Shown here piece after piece: positions 6,606 through 6,880 of a DNA stretch of 6,880 bases. Made by a program: the position numbers and the translations under genes. The notes under the pieces were generated by a model. The model saw nothing but the letters and a program-made list of their open reading frames with translations, had not been told where the DNA came from and ran no database searches. Source of the DNA: Holophagaceae bacterium (GTDB lineage: Bacteria; Acidobacteriota; Holophagae; Holophagales; Holophagaceae); assembly GCA_025355915.1 (NCBI GenBank), contig JANXYT010000172.1, forward strand, positions 1 through 6,880, written 5' to 3'. The number at the start of each line of letters is the position of its first letter. Position 1 is the first letter of the stretch.

Positions 6606-6880
6606 CTAGGCGGGTCGCTCAGAGAGGACTTTGTCCACAATGCCGTAATCCAGGGCTTCTTCGGCGCTCATGAAGTAATCACGGTCCATGTCCTTCATGA
6701 CCTTCTTCAGGGGCTGGCCCGTGTGCTTGGCGAAAGTGGCGGCGAGGTTCTCCTTCAAGCGCTGGATTTCCTTGTAGGTGATCTCGATCTCCGTCGCCTG
6801 GCCCTGGGCGCCGCCGCTGGGCTGGTGGATCATGATGCGGGCGTTGGGCAGGGCGAAGCGCTTGCCCTTGGTGCCCGAGG
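6606..6880 (-). CDS. clpP: ATP-dependent Clp protease proteolytic subunit, C-terminal part (5' truncated by window edge)
   Basis: The reading frame enters from the window edge and ends at the TAG at 6608-6606, giving about 91 residues of a normally ~195-residue protein. The text [28 protein letters not shown] contains the catalytic His in [28 protein letters not shown] contains the active-site Asp region and the typical C-terminus. The nucleophile Ser lies upstream, outside the window. ClpP forms the tetradecameric chamber that degrades proteins unfolded by ClpX or ClpA. In many bacteria tig and clpX flank clpP. Here hisC follows with zero spacing, so clpX is not directly downstream. Confidence 0.96.
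   Translation of the reverse strand, partial: SGTKGKRFALPNARIMIHQPSGGAQGQATEIEITYKEIQRLKENLAATFAKHTGQPLKKVMKDMDRDYFMSAEEALDYGIVDKVLSERPA

Noticed and set aside
1..6880. Mobile elements, CRISPR arrays, tRNA/rRNA genes, toxin-antitoxin or defence genes
   Set aside because: No transposase or integrase motifs, regularly spaced repeats, tRNA-like cloverleaf or small paired genes were seen. The window is almost fully covered by identifiable core genes.

Overview
The window is a GC-rich bacterial chromosomal segment with tightly packed housekeeping and respiratory genes. The proteins resemble those of anaerobe-leaning, metal-reducing or fermentative soil and sediment bacteria. My best guess is an Acidobacteriota of the Holophaga/Geothrix type, or less likely a Geobacter/Desulfuromonas relative. 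That guess rests on protein style only: a NapC/NirT-type multihaem cytochrome with three membrane segments, a cytochrome bd oxidase, and a HisC of the 'IxEVQRELGL' type. It is not proven.

Layout. On the + strand, positions 1-327 hold the 3' end of cydA and 337-1383 hold complete cydB, the two large subunits of a cytochrome bd quinol oxidase. A hairpin with a short T-run at 1407-1434 is a good candidate terminator for them. All other genes lie on the - strand and converge on cydB. Read in their own direction, they are: the 3' end of clpP (6880-6606), hisC (6605-5478), recQ (5474-3789), a 186-bp non-coding gap (3603-3788), an inner-membrane multihaem c-type cytochrome (3602-2151), and cmk (2115-1450).

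There are two - strand units. clpP, hisC and recQ are essentially gapless: the clpP stop directly abuts the hisC ATG, and three bases separate the hisC stop from the recQ ATG. They are probably one transcript of functionally unrelated housekeeping genes. The cytochrome and cmk are also tightly coupled, and the cytochrome has a strong Shine-Dalgarno sequence. The gap at 3603-3788 probably holds its promoter. It contains a perfect 12-bp palindrome but no promoter I can name with confidence.

The functional theme of the left half is quinol oxidation. CydAB passes quinol electrons to oxygen, while the cytochrome at 2151-3602 looks like a quinol dehydrogenase feeding periplasmic haem-based acceptors. 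The most notable details are the CX3CH first haem site of that cytochrome and a RecQ that keeps a zinc-site-like cysteine cluster and HRDC domain but has no room for the winged-helix part of the RQC domain. I see no mobile element, CRISPR array, RNA gene or defence system. Overall this is an ordinary core-genome region with a few interesting proteins.
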